From Sphingomonadaceae bacterium (GTDB lineage Bacteria; Pseudomonadota; Alphaproteobacteria; Sphingomonadales; Sphingomonadaceae), in contig JACKKZ010000004.1 of the NCBI GenBank assembly GCA_024236195.1, positions 496,001-560,000 on the forward strand: a stretch of 64,000 bases of DNA, in the 5' to 3' direction. The position numbers and the translations under genes are program-made. This document shows positions 28,467-37,598 of the stretch, piece by piece. Below the pieces are notes generated by a model, which was not told the DNA's origin, did not search any database, and was given only the letters and a program-made list of their open reading frames with translations. How positions within the stretch are numbered: the first letter of the stretch is position 1; the number at the start of each line of letters is the position of its first letter.

Positions 28467-29081
28467 ATGTCGAAGCGCAAAAGCGCCAAGTACAAACTCG
28501 ACCGCCGGATGGGTGAAAACATCTGGGGTCGTCCCAATTCCCCGGTCAACAAGCGCTCCTATGGCCCCGGCCAGCATGGCCAGCGCCGCAAGGGCAAGAT
28601 GTCCGACTTCGGCCTGCAGCTGCGCGCCAAGCAGAAGCTGAAGGGCTATTACGGTGACGTGACCGAAAAGCAGTTCAAGCGCACCTATATGGAAGCGTCG
28701 CGCATGAAGGGCGATACCGGGCAGAACCTGATCGGCCTGCTCGAACAGCGCCTCGACATGGTGGTTTATCGCGCCAAGTTCGCGCCGACCATCTTCGCTG
28801 CGCGCCAGATCGTTTCGCATGGTCACATCTATCTCAACGGTGTGAAGACCAACATTGCGTCTGCCCGTGTGAAGGTTGGCGATGTTGTCAGCCTCGGCAG
28901 CAAGGCCAAGGAAATGGCTCTGGTGATCGAAGCGCAGGGCCTGCCCGAGCGTGAAATCCCCGACTATGTTTCGGCTGACGGCAACGACAAGGTGACCTTC
29001 ACCCGCGTGCCGACGCTGGACGAAGTCCCCTATCCGGTGACGATGGAACCGAACCTGGTGGTCGAATTCTATTCGCGCTGA
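28467..29081 (+). CDS. rpsD: 30S ribosomal protein S4
   Basis: A primary rRNA-binding protein that nucleates 30S assembly. The 204-aa product has the S4 N-terminal region (MSKRKSAKYKLDRRMGENIWG), and the S4 RNA-binding domain about residues 93-155 (LEQRLDMVVYRAKFA...ARQIVSHGHIYLNG). AAGGATA precedes the ATG. It has its own promoter and terminator here, apart from the main ribosomal clusters. Confidence 0.98.
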   Translation: MSKRKSAKYKLDRRMGENIWGRPNSPVNKRSYGPGQHGQRRKGKMSDFGLQLRAKQKLKGYYGDVTEKQFKRTYMEASRMKGDTGQNLIGLLEQRLDMVVYRAKFAPTIFAARQIVSHGHIYLNGVKTNIASARVKVGDVVSLGSKAKEMALVIEAQGLPEREIPDYVSADGNDKVTFTRVPTLDEVPYPVTMEPNLVVEFYSR

Positions 29082-29106
29082 TTCTGAGGGACATGGCAAT
29101 CACAAG

Positions 29107-29135
29107 AGGGCGGTCCGATTGGGGCCGCCCTTTTT
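29107..29135 (+). terminator. Rho-independent terminator of rpsD
   Basis: The GC-rich stem AGGGCGG/CCGCCCT (29107-29113 with 29125-29131) is followed by TTTTT, starting 25 bp after the rpsD stop. Confidence 0.85.
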
Positions 29136-29316
29136 GATTCGCTCCTGTCCTTCGGCCCGCAAGTTGATCAAATACATTCTGGAGCGCCGGTCCCATGTGG
29201 CCGCCTCCATAGGGTTGAACATCGACAGCGAGAATGAGCCTGCCCTGCCAGTTAAGGAAGGGCCTGCCGAAACTAGATGCTATGCCCGGCTGTAGGACAG
29301 CACTTTCTGTCAAAAC

Positions 29317-30291
29317 CTATTCCACACCGTCGCCGAGGACATCGCCCTGGATGACCTGCCCATAGAAATCGCCGGACTTGTGGAACTTCGCCCGTGCTTC
29401 CTCAATGCTGCCGGTCTGACGCGGGTCACGCGGCCGCTCGTGGCTGACGACGAAGGTCGCGACATCCCATGCTTGCTGGTTGGTCAGGGAATTGCCGCTG
29501 CCAAAGGGCATGTTCGCTTTGATGAACCCCGCAGCATTGGCAATCTTGCTCATCCCGGCACCCCAGTTGAACGAATGGGGGCCCCAAAGCGGCGGATAGG
29601 TATAGCCGCCGCCGGGCCTTGCCTGCCCTTGCCCCTCCACGCCGTGACAGACCGCGCATTGTGCCTCGAACACTGTTTTGCCCCGCAGATAGTCTGGTGT
29701 CAGGTCCGGCTCTGGTAGCTCAGGATAGCCTCGCCCAGGCAGTTCCTGGCCAATCGGGGCACCGGTTGCGAGCCAGGCAAAATAGGTTTCGAGGTCGCGA
29801 TAGATATCGCTGCCAGCTGGCGGCGGCTTGCCGCTGGGTGATGCCTGCGCATTCATCGAATAGACAAAACAGCCCATGATCCGGTCTTCCATGGTGTTGA
29901 TCCGGTCATTCTTCTTGCGCCAGGCAGGATACATGCCCCACGCGGCCCACATTGGCGCAGCACCAGCCAGGCGCCCGCCATCAAGGTGGCAATTGTTGCA
30001 GGTGAGCCCGCTGCCGACATGCGCACCGGCATAGCGAGCGGGGTCAAGAAAAATTGCTTTCCCCCGCAGGATCGCCTCGCCCTGGGGTCCATCAGGAATA
30101 TCGCTCTCGAGGGGTGGAGCAAAGGCAAGCTGCGGCCCGGCCTTATTGTCTTCGCCAGGCTCAATCTGCTGCATGCCGATGATTACGAAGACAGCCAGTG
30201 TCAGGATCAATCCGGCCTGGATCAACAGCACCGGCGTTATACGCCACCAGTCAATCGGCGGTTTTTGGGGGTCGGGCGCGTTCAAGCGCAT
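29317..30291 (-). CDS. Membrane-anchored TsdA-like diheme cytochrome c
   Basis: A 324-aa product with one N-terminal membrane helix (about 19-42) and two class I cytochrome c domains, heme sites CNNCH (about 97-101) and CAVCH (about 212-216). The stretch after the first heme site (NDRINTMEDRIMGCFVYSMN) resembles TsdA, the thiosulfate dehydrogenase/tetrathionate reductase family, but substrate ligands were not verified. It would act on the periplasmic side. Its start overlaps the tgt stop by 10 bp, so it is co-transcribed with tgt, a functionally unexpected partner. Confidence 0.82.
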   Translation of the reverse strand: MRLNAPDPQKPPIDWWRITPVLLIQAGLILTLAVFVIIGMQQIEPGEDNKAGPQLAFAPPLESDIPDGPQGEAILRGKAIFLDPARYAGAHVGSGLTCNNCHLDGGRLAGAAPMWAAWGMYPAWRKKNDRINTMEDRIMGCFVYSMNAQASPSGKPPPAGSDIYRDLETYFAWLATGAPIGQELPGRGYPELPEPDLTPDYLRGKTVFEAQCAVCHGVEGQGQARPGGGYTYPPLWGPHSFNWGAGMSKIANAAGFIKANMPFGSGNSLTNQQAWDVATFVVSHERPRDPRQTGSIEEARAKFHKSGDFYGQVIQGDVLGDGVE

Positions 30292-31415
30292 CCTCCCAGG
30301 TAATCCCGCCGGAAATCGCTCGCAAAAGCGGCAAAGCGCCCCTCGGCAATCGCATCGCGCATAGCCTGCATCAGTTGCTGGTAAAATCCGATATTATGCT
30401 CGGTCAGCAGCATCGCGCCGAGGATTTCGCCGCTGCGGATCAGATGGTGGAGATAGGCGCGCGTATAGGTCCCGCAGGTGGGGCAGGCGCAGCGATCATC
30501 CAGCGGCTGCTGGTCTTCCGCAAAACGCGCATTGCGAAGGTTCAGCGGGCCTTTCCAGGTGAAGGCCTGCCCGTTGCGGCCTGAGCGGGTCGGCAGCACG
30601 CAGTCGAACATGTCGACCCCGCGCTCGACAGCGCCGACCAGATCATCCGGCTTGCCCACACCCATCAGGTAACGCGGGCGATCGGCAGGCAACTGACCCG
30701 GCGCGAAGTCGAGTGTGGCAAACATCGCCTCCTGCCCCTCGCCCACGGCCAGCCCGCCAATGGCATAGCCGTCAAAGCCAATCTCGGTCAGCGCCTGCGC
30801 GCTGTGCAGGCGCAGCTCTTCATCCAGCGCCCCCTGCTGGATGCCGAACAGGGCTGAGCGCTCCGCATGCTCGCCACCGCTGTCAAACCCGTCACGGCTG
30901 CGCTTGGCCCAGCGCATCGACATTTCCATGCTGGAAGCAATCACATCGCGGGGCTGGTCGGCGCGCGGGCATTCGTCAAAGGCCATCACGATATCGCTGC
31001 CCAGCAGGCGCTGGATTTCCATCGAGCGTTCTGGCGTCAGCATATGTTTCGAGCCATCAAGATGGCTGCGAAATTCCACCCCCTGCTCAGTTAGCTTGCG
31101 CAAGTCAGACAGGCTCATGACCTGGTAACCGCCGCTATCGGTCAGGATCGGGCGCTGCCAGTTCATGAATTTGTGCAATCCGCCGAGCCTTGCGACCCGC
31201 TCTGCACCGGGGCGGAGCATCAGGTGATAAGTATTGCCGAGGATAATATCCGCCCCGCTCGCGCGCACGCTCTCCGGCTTCATCGCCTTGACTGTGGCGG
31301 CAGTGCCAACCGGCATGAAAGCAGGCGTGCGGATTTCCCCGCGACGCATGGCAATGGTGCCCGTGCGGGCTTTACCGTCAGTGGCGTGGATCGAAAATTG
31401 GAAGCGCGGTGCCAT
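30282..31415 (-). CDS. tgt: Queuine tRNA-ribosyltransferase
   Basis: Exchanges guanine 34 for preQ1 in GUN-anticodon tRNAs during queuosine synthesis. The 377-aa protein has LTDSGGYQVMSL with an active-site Asp, the second active-site region VGKPDDLVGAVERGVDMFDCVLPTRSGRNG in part, and the zinc site CACPTCGTYTRAYLHHL. Length is normal. It is followed by the cytochrome gene; queA lies 4.3 kb upstream on the same strand, with a cluster of unknown genes between. Confidence 0.96.
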   Translation of the reverse strand: MAPRFQFSIHATDGKARTGTIAMRRGEIRTPAFMPVGTAATVKAMKPESVRASGADIILGNTYHLMLRPGAERVARLGGLHKFMNWQRPILTDSGGYQVMSLSDLRKLTEQGVEFRSHLDGSKHMLTPERSMEIQRLLGSDIVMAFDECPRADQPRDVIASSMEMSMRWAKRSRDGFDSGGEHAERSALFGIQQGALDEELRLHSAQALTEIGFDGYAIGGLAVGEGQEAMFATLDFAPGQLPADRPRYLMGVGKPDDLVGAVERGVDMFDCVLPTRSGRNGQAFTWKGPLNLRNARFAEDQQPLDDRCACPTCGTYTRAYLHHLIRSGEILGAMLLTEHNIGFYQQLMQAMRDAIAEGRFAAFASDFRRDYLGGCA

Positions 31416-31522
31416 GGCTGGCGCGCTTAGCGACTAAGGTCGGGTTTAGCCAGTATCTCTGGCCACCCCCTTGGCCTTGCCGCTGCAAAGGCCTAGGCTA
31501 CCTGAAACGCGGGGATGGACGA

Positions 31523-32251
31523 ATGAAGCTCAGTACACTTGCAGCCAGGTTGGGATTTGTCGCGCTGTGTAGTGCGATGCTGCCTGGTGCGTCAGACAAG
31601 CTAACGATGGACCCGGACAATCCGACTTGTCCGGCTGCACCCAACTGGTCTGACAAGAAGAAGATGAAGCTGACGCCGATAGAGATTAATGGCGACAAGA
31701 TATTGCTTGCTGAAGGCATTGTTGATCGCGGCTTGCCCGAGCGCATGGAAAAGGCGCTGAAGGACAATCCCGATGTGGTGGAAATCTGGCTCCGCTCCCC
31801 CGGCGGGGATGCCCGTGCCGGTAATGCCACCGGGCGGATTATTCGGCAAAAAGATCGCTTCCTGATAACGCGCATTCCCGCAGGCTGGACCTGTTTTTCT
31901 GCCTGCAATTTCGTGTTCATGGGCGGCCGTGCCCGGATCGTGGAACCGGGTGGCTATTTCATGGTGCATATGTTCACCATGACCAATTCGCGCGATGCCA
32001 TTGCCTATAGTGTTGAACAGGGCACCGATACGACCATCGAATTGATCGGCGATATCGAACAGCAAAGCGCGTTGCTGGCCAGCGAAGACAATGATTTCCT
32101 GATCCGTATGGGCGTTTCGCGCGACTTGCTGACCGAGGTTATGTATCGGCAGAAGGCCGTGAAAACGGATGAAGGCGAAGACAAGTCTACGCGGCGGTGC
32201 CTGTCGCAGGATGAAGCGATCAAGTATAACGTCGCCAACGTGCTTGGCTAA
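31523..32251 (+). CDS. Exported ClpP/crotonase-fold protein (COG3904-like)
   Basis: A 242-aa product with an N-terminal signal peptide (about 1-24). The core has EIWLRSPGGDARAGNATGRIIR and then TCFSACNFVFMGGRARIVEPGGYFMVHMF, matching the serine-protease-like fold of COG3904 predicted periplasmic proteins; the Ser of SAC is the candidate nucleophile. GGGGA at 31511-31515 supports the ATG at 31523. It starts 108 bp from divergent tgt and is 12 bp before the next gene. Confidence 0.75.
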   Translation: MKLSTLAARLGFVALCSAMLPGASDKLTMDPDNPTCPAAPNWSDKKKMKLTPIEINGDKILLAEGIVDRGLPERMEKALKDNPDVVEIWLRSPGGDARAGNATGRIIRQKDRFLITRIPAGWTCFSACNFVFMGGRARIVEPGGYFMVHMFTMTNSRDAIAYSVEQGTDTTIELIGDIEQQSALLASEDNDFLIRMGVSRDLLTEVMYRQKAVKTDEGEDKSTRRCLSQDEAIKYNVANVLG

Positions 32252-32263
32252 GGGGGATAATCA

Positions 32264-33415
32264 GTGACCGGATTACGCAGGCCTGCCGTTACCGCGGCCC
32301 TTGCAACATTGCTCGGCATGGGCCTTGCGGGCCAGCTTGCCTCGCAGGAAGCAGAGCCAGCTCCGGTCCCTGCGGCGGAAGAGCCTCCCGTTTCCAGCGC
32401 TTATGAACCGGTAGAAGAGCCACCCCTCCCCCCCTTCCCCGCGCGTCCGGAATTGCCGACAGGTGGCTATCCGGAATGCCGTGAAGAGTACCAGACAGGG
32501 GCCAATTACCTTGAACGGGCCGATTTGATCAACGCCTGCACGGTCGCGCTGGATACCTATTACATCAAGGTGCTGCTGCCGCACAGGCAGGCAATGATTG
32601 ATTACCAGAACGAGATTTCGCGCCTCTACACGGAAGAGGTCGCGCCCAATAATGCGTACCAGAATGCCAGCCGCAATTCATTCTACAATGCGATGATCGA
32701 AGAGCATGGCAAGTCCAACCCGGATGGCGCGAACATGGCGCAGGCTCGCGCTCTGGAAACCCGCTATGCTGCGGACCGCTCCTATCTGGAGGATCGGTTT
32801 TGCTACAATACGGGCTGCAATGGCTACAAGGATCCGCTGAAGGCTTTCCCGAAGGAAGTGAAGGCGATGCAGGATGCGGCCCTCGCGGAAATGGAAGCGG
32901 AAAAGGAAGCGGAAAAGCTGGCGCTGGCAGAAGCGCGGCGGAGCTCTTCCGGCTCTGGCGCTGATGACAAGAAGAAGGCCAAGAGCAGCAAGGGCAAGGA
33001 GAGCAAGGGCTGCGGTCGTGCGCGCAAACGGGGATCGGCGCTCGGCTCCTTCCTTGGCGGGGCCGCTGGTGCCTTTGGCGGGTTTGGCAAGACCGGCTCG
33101 GCCCTGCTGACTGGCTTTTCCGGGTTGGTAGTTGGTGAAATCGCCTGCAAGCTGGACGAGAAAGAGCAGGTCGAAGCTGAGAAGGCGACGGTAACTGTGC
33201 TGGCCGAAGAGAAAGTCGGCGCGAAGGCGGAATGGGTCAGCCCCACGCGCCAGGGCGTGTCAGGTTCTTCCACGATCACGGAATTGAACGCTGAACCCAA
33301 TGGCAAGAAGTGCATGACGATTGCCGACGTAGCGATCATTGATGGGGAGGAAACCCGCGTCACCAAGCAGATGTGCCGGGCTCCCGGCGCACGCAATTAC
33401 ATGCTGGTTGCCTAG
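32264..33415 (+). CDS. Exported glycine-zipper protein of unknown function
   Basis: Not recognised as a named family. The 383-aa product begins with GTG, has a signal peptide (about 1-28), a Pro/Glu-rich linker, a helical cysteine-containing domain (about 65-205), a charged Glu/Ala/Lys coiled-coil segment (about 206-245), then a glycine-zipper-like hydrophobic segment (SALGSFLGGAAGAFGGFGKTG) and a C-terminal domain. It follows the ClpP-like gene by 12 bp, so the pair is probably an operon. Confidence 0.65.
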   Translation: MTGLRRPAVTAALATLLGMGLAGQLASQEAEPAPVPAAEEPPVSSAYEPVEEPPLPPFPARPELPTGGYPECREEYQTGANYLERADLINACTVALDTYYIKVLLPHRQAMIDYQNEISRLYTEEVAPNNAYQNASRNSFYNAMIEEHGKSNPDGANMAQARALETRYAADRSYLEDRFCYNTGCNGYKDPLKAFPKEVKAMQDAALAEMEAEKEAEKLALAEARRSSSGSGADDKKKAKSSKGKESKGCGRARKRGSALGSFLGGAAGAFGGFGKTGSALLTGFSGLVVGEIACKLDEKEQVEAEKATVTVLAEEKVGAKAEWVSPTRQGVSGSSTITELNAEPNGKKCMTIADVAIIDGEETRVTKQMCRAPGARNYMLVA

Positions 33416-33438
33416 CTGCGACGGGCGGCCACGGCGGC

Positions 33439-34209
33439 TTACTCTTCGTCGGACGATTCTTCATCCAGCTCCAGCGTCGCCTCGGCCATGGTGGCGAGCC
33501 GTTCAAGCTGGTTCAGGCAACCATTGGCCACCAGCACATCGGCCACCTCGTCGAGCGAATCCGGCGTTTCTTCCAGCTTGATGAACGTCAGCTCATGCCC
33601 TTTCCCGCCAGCCGGCGGGATGAAGACATAGCTTTGCCCTTCATTCAGCGGGGCTTCGTCTTCCGGCCAGCTCTTGAGCCTGCTACCGCTTTCCCACGTA
33701 ACCGTGCCCGCCATTTCGCCTTCAGGGGTGGAAATCCAGCCGGTCTGGTCCGGCCCGTCCTCCGGACGCCAGACAATCAGCCGCCCGGCCCCGCCAAGGC
33801 AGAAATTGCCGCTGCTTTCCAGATCAAGGAACCACAGCTTCGGTGCGGGGATCGCCTTGCCTTCATCGGTATCGCCGGGGCCGCGCACGGCGCCGGTGGT
33901 CGCCATGTTGAGCGCCCCCTTGCGGCTGACATAGGCGAGCAAATTCGTGCGATCTGGTGCCGGACCACGGGTGCTGCCACCGATCACGAAAGTACCGGGG
34001 CCGGTCAGCACACGGGTCCCTGCTTTCTCAAGGACAGTGACCCGGTCTTTCGCCTCCAGCTTGATCCGCGCGCCTTTGGCCAGCTTCTTGCCTACCGGGT
34101 TGGTGCTGGCAGTAGGGCCGGTCGAGCGGACGACGGTCGCCTGCGCATGGGCCTGCGTTGCCATCAGCAGGGCGATAGTTGCCAGGCACAGCTGACGGGT
34201 GAAGGACAT
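33439..34209 (-). CDS. Exported protein with FecR-like domain, function unknown
   Basis: From Met at 34209 the product is 256 aa, with a signal peptide ending TQAHA-QA. Residues about 24-80 (GKKLAKGARIKLEAKDRVTVLEKAGTRVL in part) have the beta pattern of FecR-like repeats. The C terminus is very acidic (DEESSDEE). An upstream in-frame start at 34260 would lengthen the signal region. It is convergent with the gene before it and divergent from the lipoprotein gene after it. Confidence 0.6.
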   Translation of the reverse strand: MSFTRQLCLATIALLMATQAHAQATVVRSTGPTASTNPVGKKLAKGARIKLEAKDRVTVLEKAGTRVLTGPGTFVIGGSTRGPAPDRTNLLAYVSRKGALNMATTGAVRGPGDTDEGKAIPAPKLWFLDLESSGNFCLGGAGRLIVWRPEDGPDQTGWISTPEGEMAGTVTWESGSRLKSWPEDEAPLNEGQSYVFIPPAGGKGHELTFIKLEETPDSLDEVADVLVANGCLNQLERLATMAEATLELDEESSDEE

Positions 34210-34400
34210 TCCCAAGGAATTCCGCTGCCACTTGCCTGCCTTGCCCTGCGCCATGGTCAATCCCCCTGCAAAACCGAGTAGGCATAGTAACAGCTGCCAC
34301 CATTATTTCCACCCGGCGCCGTGCTGTGACTGCAGCTTGACCGGGATCAACGATATCAGCACCCATCAGTGGCACAATGGCGGCGAAAGGATTGGCAAAC

Positions 34401-35273
34401 ATGACAAGAAAAATCACTGGGGGATTTGCTGCTCTGGCCTTGTTCGGGGCGCAATTTGGATTGGTTGGCTGCGCGGTTGATCCGGCGGCCCCGATCAGCA
34501 CCGGGACATCCAAGCTGTGGCGCTATTTCGAAGCGAAGGACAGACTGGCGGCGGACCTGCAGCAGCATCTGTCCGGCACCAGCGGGACTGCGACCTACCA
34601 GCTGGTCTCCATCAATGGCCCGGCCTATCCGGTTGGGGCGCTTATTTCAGCGGATAATCCGCTCGACCTCGAATCGCGGGCCTGCATTCCGGGGGACAGC
34701 GCCCTGCCCGCGCCGGAGCCTTGGGCCGGTTTCCCCAGCTGGAGTGCGGGAACCAATCTCGACCTGTCACTTGCGGTCCCGGCGCATATGCGCGGGTTGC
34801 TGACCGGCGCGCAATCCTCGCTCGGCGCGGGGATGAAGATGGAGAGCGTGAGCCATTACGAGCTGCGCGATATTGCTCAGGTCTTCCTCTCACGCGCTGA
34901 ATTGCGGGACGTGCTCGCCTCGCCAGAATGTATGGCCGCGCTGCAACAGACCGAGGGGAGCCACGCCATCTTTGTTCGCGGGCTGGTCTATGGGCAGGAG
35001 ACAATCAAATCGGCGCGCGGCTTCCAGGCCGGGCTCGGCGTGAAAGTGATGGAAGGTGAAACCGGGCAGTTCAGCCTGAGCTATGACAGCTCCGGCGCGT
35101 TCGAATTGAACGAGACGGGCACCTCACCCAAATTCGCGATTGTCGCCGAAGTTGCAGCGCCCAATGCTTACGAAATCAAGGGGGTGGACTTCGATGATCC
35201 GCTGGACAAGCTGTTCCGCGAGCCTTCTGCCGAACATTTGGCGAGCTTGCGGGCCGCCCAATCCGGTCACTGA
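34401..35273 (+). CDS. Lipoprotein of unknown function
   Basis: A 290-aa product from the ATG at 34401 (AAAGGA at 34387-34391), with a lipoprotein signal LFGAQFGLVGC (Cys24). The body is soluble, with no recognised domain. It lies divergent from the FecR-like gene, and its end overlaps the convergent gene at 35267 by 7 bp. Confidence 0.6.
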   Translation: MTRKITGGFAALALFGAQFGLVGCAVDPAAPISTGTSKLWRYFEAKDRLAADLQQHLSGTSGTATYQLVSINGPAYPVGALISADNPLDLESRACIPGDSALPAPEPWAGFPSWSAGTNLDLSLAVPAHMRGLLTGAQSSLGAGMKMESVSHYELRDIAQVFLSRAELRDVLASPECMAALQQTEGSHAIFVRGLVYGQETIKSARGFQAGLGVKVMEGETGQFSLSYDSSGAFELNETGTSPKFAIVAEVAAPNAYEIKGVDFDDPLDKLFREPSAEHLASLRAAQSGH

Positions 35274-35743
35274 CCAGAGGCGTCGGGCATGAACACCTCG
35301 AACTCCCGATAGTCGATATAGGCGGCGTATTTCGCCACCGCTGCCACGGCTTTGGGGTCAGAAAGCAATTCCTGCATCGCTATCCTGCCCAGCGCTTCCC
35401 CTGCTGTCCGCGCCCCGGCACCGTCGCGCGCCAGCAACAGCGGCTTGGCCTCTTCCAGACAATCCTTCGTCATGAGCCGGGTGAAGAGGCGCGCCATTGC
35501 CCGGTCAATTTCCTCTTTCTTCGCCGGTTCGACAGGCGCCACATCCGCCACTTGCGGGGCGCTGGCCATGGCGGCCAGGATCCAACGGGCAGACAGAATG
35601 CGATCTTCCCCGGTGGTCTTGTTCACCAGGCAGTTACCCAGCCGCTCCGCATTGCTCTGGCCCGACGATGATTGCGCCATTACCGGGGTAGCGGTGGCGG
35701 AAGCAAGGCCAAGGCAAGCAACAACCATGGGAATGTGACGCAT
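35267..35743 (-). CDS. Small exported helical protein of unknown function
   Basis: A 158-aa product with a signal peptide (about 1-24, ending PVMA-QS), two cysteines (about 37 and 95) and a mainly helical body. GAGGAGGGG at 35751-35759 marks the ATG at 35743. It starts 15 bp after the queA stop on the same strand, so it may be co-transcribed with queA; it is the last member of the unknown cluster. Confidence 0.6.
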   Translation of the reverse strand: MRHIPMVVACLGLASATATPVMAQSSSGQSNAERLGNCLVNKTTGEDRILSARWILAAMASAPQVADVAPVEPAKKEEIDRAMARLFTRLMTKDCLEEAKPLLLARDGAGARTAGEALGRIAMQELLSDPKAVAAVAKYAAYIDYREFEVFMPDASGQ

Positions 35744-35757
35744 GGGTAAGCCCCTCC

Positions 35758-36789
35758 TCAAGGCAACAGCAGGCTGGAATCGCCATAGCTGTAGAACCGA
35801 TATTCGTTCCGGATGGCATGCGCGTAAACATCGAGCATCCGCTCACGCCCCATCAGCGCGCTGACCAGCATGAACAGTGTCGATTTGGGCAGGTGGAAAT
35901 TGGTCATCAACCCGTCAACGCCCTTGAAGCGATAGCCGGGCGTGATGAAGATTGCCGTATCGCCATCGAATGGGTGGATCACGCGCTTGTCGTCAGCCGC
36001 GCTTTCGAGCAACCGCAGGCTGGTGGTGCCGACGGCGATGATCCGGTTTCCGTCTCGCCGGGCGCGATTGAGCCGTTCTGCGGTTTCCGGCTCTATCCGT
36101 CCCCATTCGGCATGCATGACGTGGTCCTGCGTGTCGTCGGCCTTGACCGGCAGGAAAGTCCCGGCCCCGACATGCAGCGTCAGCGTCTCGCGCTTTATTC
36201 CTGCTTCATCGAGCGTCCCAAGCAGTTCGGGTGTGAAATGCAGCGATGCCGTGGGCGCGGCGACGGCGCCATCCTTTTCGGCGAAGATTGTCTGGTAGTC
36301 CGACTTGTCCTGTTCGTCGGTCGGACGCTTGCCCGCGATGTAGGGCGGCAGGGGCATCTGGCCCGCCCGTTCGAGCAGGAGCTCGACCGGTTCCTCGCCA
36401 TGGAAAGTGAGCGTCCAGCTGCCATCGGCGGCACGTGCTTCGGCCGTAGCCGTCACGCCCGCCGGGAATTCCACCAGGTCCCCTTCGCGCAGGCGCTTCG
36501 CATTCTTCACGAAGGCCTGCCAGCGGCGCAGGTCGATCCGCTTGTGCAGCGTTGCACCGATTTTCGCCTCGCCCCGGCGCCCTTCGAGCTGGGCCGGGAT
36601 TACACGGGTATCGTTGAAAACCAGCACATCGCCGCGTGACAGCAAGCCCGGCAAATCCCGGACAGTCGCATCGCGGAAATGGGATGTTGCTCCCTCCACC
36701 ACCAGCATCCGCGCAGCATCGCGCGGGCGGGCAGGCCGCAGGGCTATCCGCTCTGGCGGAAGGTCAAAATCGAACAGTTCAACGCGCAT
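35758..36789 (-). CDS. queA: S-adenosylmethionine:tRNA ribosyltransferase-isomerase
   Basis: Adds the cyclopentene moiety to preQ1-tRNA, forming epoxyqueuosine. The 343-aa protein starts MRVELFDFDLPPERIALRP and has the conserved RDAARMLVV, LHVGAGTFLPVK and LMTNFHLPKSTLFMLVSA motifs. It is downstream of the cyclophilin gene and transcribed in the same direction as tgt. Confidence 0.96.
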   Translation of the reverse strand: MRVELFDFDLPPERIALRPARPRDAARMLVVEGATSHFRDATVRDLPGLLSRGDVLVFNDTRVIPAQLEGRRGEAKIGATLHKRIDLRRWQAFVKNAKRLREGDLVEFPAGVTATAEARAADGSWTLTFHGEEPVELLLERAGQMPLPPYIAGKRPTDEQDKSDYQTIFAEKDGAVAAPTASLHFTPELLGTLDEAGIKRETLTLHVGAGTFLPVKADDTQDHVMHAEWGRIEPETAERLNRARRDGNRIIAVGTTSLRLLESAADDKRVIHPFDGDTAIFITPGYRFKGVDGLMTNFHLPKSTLFMLVSALMGRERMLDVYAHAIRNEYRFYSYGDSSLLLP

Positions 36790-36826
36790 AGCGATGCCCT
36801 ACAGGGCTGACCGCTATCGACAAGAG

Positions 36827-37504
36827 CTAGTTGCTGAGCGGCGCGTTCAGCATGTCGAGCGTGACTTCCTGCTTTGGCGCAGGTGCCTGCATCGCCGGGA
36901 CCGGCTTGTTGTCCGAAGCAATCGAAGCCTGCACGATCCGGGTCGGGTTTGCCGGCGGCTCGCCACGCTGGATTGTATCCACTGCATCCATGCCCGAAAT
37001 CACGCGGCCAAAATTGGTGTAGCGCTTGTCGAGGCTGAAACGCGGGTAGAAGACGATGAAGAACTGGCTGTTCGCGCTGTCTTCCGACTGCGCGCGGGCC
37101 ATGGCCACGCTCCCGCGCACATGCGGCAGGCGGTTGAACTCTTCCTTCAGGTCCGGCAGCTGCGATCCGCCTGTGCCAGTGCCGGTCGGGTCACCAGTCT
37201 GCGCCATGAAGCCATCAATCACGCGGTGGAAAATCACTCCGTCATAGAAACCCTGCCGCGTCAGCGTCTTGATCCGTTCGACATGGTTGGGTGCCCAGTC
37301 CGGCATCAGGCGGATGGCCACCCGCTTGCCATTAGACAGATCCAGCAAGAGAATATTCTCGCGATCCTCCGCCACGTTGTAGTTGACCTTGGCCGGCTCC
37401 GGCCGTGCAGCCGGGGCTTCCTCTTTCGCCTTCTTGGCAGAGGCAGCAACCGGGGTCAGGGCCAGAGCAGCAAGGGCGCTGGCAGCAATCAGGCGTTTGA
37501 ACAT
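36827..37504 (-). CDS. Exported cyclophilin-type peptidylprolyl isomerase
   Basis: A 225-aa product with a signal peptide (about 1-24, ending AASA-KK), and a cyclophilin domain (about 50-200) with FHRVIDGFMAQTGDPTGTGTGG and SQFFIVFYP. It would accelerate folding of periplasmic proteins. The start at 37504 (MFKRLIAAS) gives a typical signal peptide; 37525 adds seven residues. Confidence 0.92.
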   Translation of the reverse strand: MFKRLIAASALAALALTPVAASAKKAKEEAPAARPEPAKVNYNVAEDRENILLLDLSNGKRVAIRLMPDWAPNHVERIKTLTRQGFYDGVIFHRVIDGFMAQTGDPTGTGTGGSQLPDLKEEFNRLPHVRGSVAMARAQSEDSANSQFFIVFYPRFSLDKRYTNFGRVISGMDAVDTIQRGEPPANPTRIVQASIASDNKPVPAMQAPAPKQEVTLDMLNAPLSN

Positions 37505-37598
37505 CGAATATCCGTCGTTTCGCAAAATATGCCGACCATCTAGCCGGGCCGGTCTGTCCGTTCAATGAATGATCGGTGCAGCCATGTGGAAGGGATGG

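Noticed and set aside
29100..29222. 40-codon minus-strand frame (starting MFNPMEAATW) downstream of the cytochrome gene
   Set aside because: It looks protein-like but has no ribosome-binding site and reads through the rpsD terminator hairpin.
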